From contig CALMGA010000177.1 in NCBI GenBank assembly GCA_937863205.1, positions 1 through 8,564 of the forward strand: 8,564 bases of DNA, written 5' to 3'. This document shows positions 5,329 to 8,564 of this stretch, one piece after another. The position numbers and the translations under genes were made by a program. The DNA is from an uncultured Beijerinckiaceae bacterium. GTDB taxonomy: Bacteria; Pseudomonadota; Alphaproteobacteria; Rhizobiales; Beijerinckiaceae. The notes beneath the pieces were generated by a model that saw only the letters and a list, made by a program, of their open reading frames with translations, searched no databases and was not told the DNA's origin. How positions within the stretch are numbered: the stretch's first letter is position 1; every line of letters begins with the position of its first letter.

Positions 5329-5807
5329 GCTTCAGGTTCCTTGTCTGCCGGGTCGGAGGCCTGCGGGAGGGTGCCGGCCTCGTGGCGTTCGATGACCGCC
5401 CGCTGCCGGCGAAGCGGGACGGTTTGTTCAACAACTTCGCTGTGGACGGTCCGCGTGATGTGGACCTCTTCCTTCAGCAGGAGGCGCTTTTCGATCACCA
5501 GCACCTCCTCGATGACGGGGACGATGGTGACATCGCCTTCCGTCCGCACCGCGGGTGCCGCGTCGACGTAGCGGTCGATCGGCACGCGGGTTACGGCAAC
5601 CGTTTGGCCTTGCACCGTCGATCGGACGATCTCGTCGACGGTGTCGGTGATGGTGCGGATGTCGACCCGGCCGGTCGCGACCCTGCGCTTGGAAACGTCT
5701 GCCTCTTCCGCGACGAGTTGCAGGACATCTGCGACCTGCTTTTCGTCTCGAAGACCGCTTCCGTCGTTGGGCGCAACGACCGGAGGGGACGGCGCCGCGC
5801 CGGCCAT
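5325..5807 (-). CDS. short DUF2382 protein (160 aa)
   Basis: Nearly the whole protein is one DUF2382 domain (about residues 28-142). Features are LVAEEADVSKRRVATGRVDI, a VPIDRYVDAAPAVRTEGDVT segment, a P-x-I-E-E-x-x-V-I-E-K-R-L-x-L-K-E-E-V motif and the VEQTVPLRRQRAVIERHEAG ending. It lacks the 17M-like domain of its downstream neighbour, so the operon encodes two different DUF2382 architectures. The domain is rich in alternating charged and hydrophobic residues, consistent with beta strands, and there is no signal peptide. The ATG at 5807 overlaps the upstream stop by one base (TGATG) and has no clear ribosome binding site, pointing to termination-reinitiation. Its own stop overlaps the next start (ATGA). 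Function is not established for the family. Confidence 0.8.
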   Translation of the reverse strand: MAGAAPSPPVVAPNDGSGLRDEKQVADVLQLVAEEADVSKRRVATGRVDIRTITDTVDEIVRSTVQGQTVAVTRVPIDRYVDAAPAVRTEGDVTIVPVIEEVLVIEKRLLLKEEVHITRTVHSEVVEQTVPLRRQRAVIERHEAGTLPQASDPADKEPEA

Positions 5808-6742
5808 CAGGGCTGGACGGTGCGCGACGTGTCGACGACGCGCTCCGTGCCGATCACCCGGCGCTGGATCGCCACCATGCCGCCGAGCGCGGCGGCGATG
5901 GCGCCGAGCAGCGAGGCGACGAACACGCCGAAGGCGGCCTTGGCGGCACCCGCGGCCGTGGCATCGGCCGCGTCCTTGGCCTTCTGCTTGGCCTGCGACG
6001 CCGTCTGCTGGATCTTGGCCTGGGCGTCGTCGAACTTCTTGGCGGCATCGGCGCGGCTGATCTTCATCTGGGCGGCCGTGATGTCGATGATGCGCGACTT
6101 CGCCGCCTCGGCGCCTGGGCCGCCCTGCTCGTAGGTCACGAGGTCGGTGGCGATCTCCTTTTGCGCATCCTGCGGGCTCATCGTCGCCGGATCGGGGTTG
6201 GTCGGCTGCAGGTACGCCTTCGCCTGCTGCTGCACCATGTCGGGCGAGAGGCCGACGGCGTTGGCCACGGGTGCCGCCGCCTCCTTCACCGCGCCGCCGG
6301 TCGCCGAGGCTGCGGAGCCGAGAGCGGAAAAGCCGCCGCCGACGATGCTGCCCACCGCCGTTGACAGCAGGTAAAGGGTGACGATGGTGGCGATGCCCCA
6401 GGTGACGAGGCCGTGGAGCATGCCATCGAACTTGATCTCGTTACCGGCGAGCCAAGCGGCGGCATAGCCGCCGAGGAACATGGCGAGGCAGCTCGTCACC
6501 ACCCACCACAGGCCGGCACCGATGCCGAAGCTGCCGGCGTCAGGCGTCGAGCCGGCGTTGGTGTTGACGGTGTTGAAGCCGATGCCGGCGCCCAGCAGGC
6601 TGAGCAGGATCTGCGTTGCCAGCACCAGCACCACGCCGGCGAGGATCGCCTGCCAGGACACCCGCAGGTGTACGTGCTTCCAATTGCCGCCCATGGCGCC
6701 GGCCACGCCGGGTGCGACCCGGTCGTCGGAATAAGTTGTCAT
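5807..6742 (-). CDS. four-helix membrane protein, PhnA-like type (311 aa)
   Basis: Four membrane segments are visible at about residues 31-55 (QAILAGVVLVLATQILLSLL), 74-98, 109-135 and 268-293 (AAFGVFVASLLGAIAAALGG). Between helices 3 and 4 lies a large soluble region (about 140-266) rich in Ala, Lys, Gln and Asp, with a likely amphipathic helix from 190 to 265 (AQKEIATDLVTY ... FDDAQAKIQQTASQAKQKAK). Related alphaproteobacterial proteins are often labelled 'PhnA-like', a name that does not imply phosphonate chemistry. The start at 6742 follows AGGA at a spacing of about 10. It is the first gene of the operon with two DUF2382 genes and overlaps the second by one base. The co-translated arrangement suggests the DUF2382 proteins act at or with this membrane protein; that link is inferred. 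The upstream 500 bases are free of genes, so the operon promoter should lie there. Confidence 0.7.
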   Translation of the reverse strand: MTTYSDDRVAPGVAGAMGGNWKHVHLRVSWQAILAGVVLVLATQILLSLLGAGIGFNTVNTNAGSTPDAGSFGIGAGLWWVVTSCLAMFLGGYAAAWLAGNEIKFDGMLHGLVTWGIATIVTLYLLSTAVGSIVGGGFSALGSAASATGGAVKEAAAPVANAVGLSPDMVQQQAKAYLQPTNPDPATMSPQDAQKEIATDLVTYEQGGPGAEAAKSRIIDITAAQMKISRADAAKKFDDAQAKIQQTASQAKQKAKDAADATAAGAAKAAFGVFVASLLGAIAAALGGMVAIQRRVIGTERVVDTSRTVQP

Positions 6743-7243
6743 TTGCGAGGAATCCTACAATCGAACGCGGTCGTTCTCGCCAGACAAATGGATCCAACCA
6801 GAAAACGATCCATGACACCGAAGGACTATTTCTATGACCTGTCTTCTAGTAATTTGCGGAAAGTTCAGATTTGACGGGTGATCTTTGCGACGATTTTGTG
6901 ACCCGTCGGTCGTTCATTCGTGGTGTTGATGCACCTGTCGATCGATCCAGACCTGGAAGGCGCACCTGGGACCCGACGCGAGACTCTAGCTTCACTCGTG
7001 GCAGCACCGGCACGTAGGCTGTTTCAACGCCATTGAGGAGCGCACGAATCCAGTGATCTCGCGTTGCCTTCAGCTCTTTTCTCGTACCTCGACAAGTTTC
7101 GAGGTACGCTGAAAGCCGATGGCGATCGGGCTCGCTGCGGAAGCCTGCGACACTTTGCTCGGCAGCCCGGCGCGACGCCAGACCTGCTCGCCTCCGGCCT
7201 TCCCACCTCGTTCCAGGTTATCCGTCTCCGCGACAGCACCGGT
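6743..7243. other. gap of about 500 bases without a recognisable gene
   Basis: This stretch should hold the promoter of the operon starting at 6742 and the 3' end of the transcript ending at 7244. I found no GGAAC-N16/17-GTT motif and no strong -35/-10 pair on the minus strand. It contains a 10-bp hairpin (7083-7108). Frames crossing it in both directions lack motifs, signal peptides and convincing ribosome binding sites. A 40-codon plus-strand frame ending near 7036 (containing MHLSIDPDLEG) has no ribosome binding site and was not called. Confidence 0.5.
7083..7108. repeat. 10-bp inverted repeat with a 6-base loop
   Basis: CGTACCTCGA (7083-7092) and TCGAGGTACG (7099-7108) are exact complements around CAAGTT. 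Short flanking matches (TTCAG at 7069-7073 and CTGAA at 7109-7113) extend the dyad. It lies about 135 bases past the stop of the gene ending at 7244. No T-run follows on either strand, so a classical terminator is unlikely; a structured 3' region or operator is possible. Confidence 0.6.
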
Positions 7244-7486
7244 TCACGTCAAAGGGAAGGGCGTCACGGTCGGCGAAGCCGCAACGACGCCGGAGCGACA
7301 GGCATACCAGCCGTCGGTCGTCGGCTTGATCAGCCCCTTGCTGCAGAGGAGGTTGACTTGCAAGGTGCAGTTCCACCCATCGAGCTCGAAGCGTTTCATC
7401 GCGCTCCTGGCCTTGATCGACGAGTGTCCCGGAGTCACGCGATCGATGTTGGCGAGCACGTAAGCCTGCATGTCCGTCAGGGTCAC
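7244..7486 (-). CDS. small unrecognised protein, paralogue of the 8077-8334 product (80 aa, GTG start)
   Basis: I propose GTG at 7486 because AAGAGG lies 8 bases before it; the next in-frame ATG (7471) has no ribosome binding site. The product begins MTLTDMQAYVLANIDRVTPG and contains the segment CSKGLIKPTTDGWYACRSG. Its middle and end resemble the protein at 8077-8334 (ALDFIKPTPLGFYLTRAG), sharing IKPT-x-x-G-[FW]-Y and a following R-x-G. The layout of an N-terminal helix, a 'G/D-[LF]-I-K' turn and a beta hairpin ending in T/C-R-x-G recalls a small winged-helix fold, but no DNA-binding role is shown. The final 12 residues are Val/Pro/Thr-rich. The GTG overlaps the stop of a 16-codon frame (GTGA), so it may be translationally coupled. 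It is the last gene of the small-ORF group. Confidence 0.5.
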   Translation of the reverse strand: MTLTDMQAYVLANIDRVTPGHSSIKARSAMKRFELDGWNCTLQVNLLCSKGLIKPTTDGWYACRSGVVAASPTVTPFPLT

Positions 7487-7533
7487 GATGAGAGCCTCTT
7501 CAGGTCGGAAGCGATCTCGGCTTGCCTCGCCAT
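7483..7533 (-). CDS. possible 16-codon leader ORF overlapping the next start (GTGA)
   Basis: An ATG at 7533, preceded closely by GGAAGGA, opens the frame MARQAEIASDLKRLSS and stops at TGA 7483-7485, overlapping the GTG start of the next gene by four bases. The ribosome binding site of that gene (AAGAGG) lies within the Lys-Arg codons of this frame. The layout fits a coupled leader peptide or the tail of an eroded gene. Its length gives little statistical support. Confidence 0.25.
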   Translation of the reverse strand: MARQAEIASDLKRLSS

Positions 7534-7961
7534 GACGTCCTTCCGGAGCTGGCACGGATAAGGGATGGGGAAGTATTGTTGAGCCTTGCATCGGCGAAGA
7601 ACTGAATTTCAGCAGATATCAAGATAGGCGGGAGAACGGCAGCACGCTCGTGACCTGCCGGTCTTGAGCCTTCAAGTCCTCCGCCCGCAGCTTGGCTGCG
7701 AGCAAGGCACCGTGACCGGCGCTGCCGGCTGAACCCCTGCAGCCGAAGTCCGAGGCAAGTCAGCGTCGCGGTGTCGACCGCCCTGCCGTCCTCGTCCCTG
7801 ACGACGATGGCGAAGTGCTGCTGATCGCCATTGCGCGGGATCTCGTCGGCCGCGATCTCGGGGAGCGTCCTGATCGCGTCGGCATAGGCCGGCCCGACGT
7901 CGAACAACTCGCAGCCGTCGCGCAGGACACCACCGTCGTGAACGCTGACGAAGCGAGCCGT
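7500..7961 (-). pseudogene. DUF6894-like gene with ACG in place of the start codon and an extended 3' end
   Basis: The region 7740-7961 encodes ARFVSVHDGGVLRDGCELFD, then YADAIRTLPEIAADEIPRNG and a VVRDEDGRAVDTATLTCLGL ending. This matches the pattern of DUF6894 proteins (xRYFFxxHDG...xELPD...A..ALxxIAxDE...x-V-R-D-E-x-G-R-x-V-x-T-A-x-L-T), which are about 75-90 residues long and of unknown function. The position where family members start carries ACG (7959-7961), exactly six bases after a strong GGGGAG. ATG to ACG is one transition, so loss of the start codon is likely; weak initiation at ACG or an upstream GTG or ATG (the frame is open to 8144) is possible. The segment after LGLRL has no family counterpart and runs a further 79 codons to TGA at 7500, suggesting a lost stop or frameshift. 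It lies between the two paralogous small genes. Confidence 0.5.
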
Positions 7962-8076
7962 CGCACTCTCCCCGTCGCCGGCGAGAGCACAATAGAGACC
8001 CTCGCCACCGGAGCCCACGTATCGCGGATCATGTTCAACATCGCAGCTGTGGGAAGCTGGCGACAAACCGCCGGCT

Positions 8077-8334
8077 TCACAGGCCGGAACTCTTCCGTAG
8101 TATCCCATGGAGTATCCGGCCTGAGCGACGACCCTCGTCCGCAAGGGATCGCTCGGTTCTCAGACGCAGCTTCCCTGCTCGGGTGAGATAGAAGCCGAGA
8201 GGCGTCGGCTTGATAAAATCAAGCGCAACGAGTTTTGCCGTCGCTTCCGTTGGCTTGGTGTCGTAGCCGCTGGGCAAGTCGATGTCTTCGAGCGTCGCCA
8301 ACTCCGCAACGGACAATTGGGCTTGATCGTCCAT
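8077..8334 (-). CDS. small unrecognised protein with winged-helix-like ending (85 aa)
   Basis: The ATG at 8334 follows GGGAG by 7 bases and was preferred over upstream ATGs at 8361 and 8472, which lack such a site and give basic, unlikely N-termini. The product begins MDDQAQLSVAELATLEDIDL, then carries TEATAKLVALDFIKPTPLGF and YLTRAGKLRLRTERSL, and ends in a basic tail (RRSGRILHGILRKSSGL). The 'LvaLdFI+pt..GfyLT+aG+l+L' pattern resembles the helix-wing part of small winged-helix proteins, so DNA binding is possible but unproven. It is related to the 80-residue product at 7244-7486. The next frame downstream (DUF6894-like) overlaps or abuts it on the same strand. A perfect palindrome lies 25 bases upstream of its start, which would suit autoregulation. 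Confidence 0.55.
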   Translation of the reverse strand: MDDQAQLSVAELATLEDIDLPSGYDTKPTEATAKLVALDFIKPTPLGFYLTRAGKLRLRTERSLADEGRRSGRILHGILRKSSGL

Positions 8335-8358
8335 GGCTTCGCTCCCGGTCGGAGCAGG

Positions 8359-8372
8359 CATCGTATACGATG
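8359..8372. promoter_or_regulatory. 14-bp perfect palindrome CATCGTATACGATG, candidate operator
   Basis: The sequence is fully self-complementary with no spacer. It lies 25 bases before the start of the small gene at 8334 and includes TATACG/TACGAT, which could serve as part of a -10 element on the minus strand. No good -35 was found at 16-18 bases. The symmetry suggests a binding site for a dimeric repressor, possibly the adjacent gene product. Confidence 0.4.
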
Positions 8373-8374
8373 GT

Positions 8375-8403
8375 TTGTTGAAAACCTTCACAAAGGTTAA
8401 CAA
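8375..8403. repeat. imperfect inverted repeat upstream of the palindrome
   Basis: AACCTT (8383-8388) and AAGGTT (8393-8398) pair around CACA. Outer arms TTGTT (8375-8379) and AACAA (8399-8403) extend the dyad, with GAA bulged on one side. It directly neighbours the 14-bp palindrome in a local AT-rich patch, consistent with a promoter/operator region for the minus-strand gene. Confidence 0.4.
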
Positions 8404-8506
8404 TCCGTTGCCAAACCGTAGCGATTTCGGCCTTCGGGAGTTGGTCGCTGGAGACCCGGCTTTCCACCGCAAGACGACGCGTCACAGCATGGGGCCGGCC
8501 TGACAC

Positions 8507-8564
8507 ATGACATTTGTTACGATCATCGCGGCCGCCGCGAAACTGGTTGACGGCGGCGCTCCGG
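8507..8564 (+). CDS. possible start of a plus-strand gene running off the window
   Basis: An ATG at 8507 opens MTFVTIIAAAAKLVDGGAP, still open at the window edge. The start is hydrophobic but too short to classify. No good ribosome binding site is seen; a GGGG lies too far upstream (12 bases). The only supporting point is that it would be divergent from the minus-strand group, with the palindromes between them. Treat as tentative. Confidence 0.12.
   Translation, partial: MTFVTIIAAAAKLVDGGAP

Noticed and set aside
5382..6134. 250-codon plus-strand frame across the short DUF2382 and membrane-protein genes
   Set aside because: Antisense shadow; it crosses two coupled genes with recognisable products and has no motif of its own.
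6929..7036. Short plus-strand frame beginning MHLSIDPDLEG
   Set aside because: No ribosome binding site, only about 35 codons and no recognisable feature.

Overview
The window is GC-rich and nearly all of its recognisable genes lie on the minus strand. The protein families point to an alphaproteobacterium, most likely of the Hyphomicrobiales (Methylobacterium/Bradyrhizobium-like). They include a DUF6894-type protein, a GHxxxHHGVxGxxAG-type glycine-zipper secretory protein, a His/Ala/Lys-rich small protein, a Cys-patterned small secreted protein and YsnF-type DUF2382 proteins. The genus cannot be fixed from the sequence alone. Small orphan genes, eroded genes and a transposase remnant mark this as accessory DNA rather than core housekeeping DNA.

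Layout from left to right. Positions 1-389 hold a frameshifted plus-strand remnant that reads like an IS66-type transposase. Positions 390-779 have no convincing gene but contain a strong 14-bp inverted repeat. From 780 to 3891, all on the minus strand, lies a group of stress and envelope genes. In transcription order these are a His/Ala/Lys-rich small gene interrupted by an in-frame TAG, a GlsB/YeaQ-type membrane protein, a YidB/DUF937 protein, an exported PDZ protein, a manganese catalase and a small exported glycine-zipper protein. A small exported Cys-patterned protein (3987-4217) sits upstream of this group.

From 4303 to 6742, also minus, a tight three-gene operon encodes a four-helix membrane protein (PhnA-like), a short DUF2382 protein and a long YsnF-type DUF2382 protein. 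The genes are linked by TGATG and ATGA stop/start overlaps, and a 29-nt near-perfect palindrome follows the last one.

Positions 6743-7243 are non-coding as far as I can tell, with one 10-bp hairpin. Positions 7244-8334 hold a minus-strand group of small unrecognised or eroded genes. Two encode related ~80-residue proteins ending in an IKPT-x-x-G-[FW]-Y motif. Between them is a DUF6894-like reading frame that has ACG where its start codon should be. The last ~230 bases hold the upstream region of this group, with a 14-bp perfect palindrome.

The most coherent biology is a general-stress/oxidative-stress island. Manganese catalase removes peroxide, while the DUF2382, GlsB and YidB proteins belong to families seen in stress regulons. 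I found no clear alphaproteobacterial EcfG promoter (GGAAC-N16/17-GTT) in front of any of these genes. I do not see a clearly new defence or mobile system. The best leads are the coupled DUF2382 operon, the nonsense-interrupted small gene, and the paralogous small-ORF group on the right.
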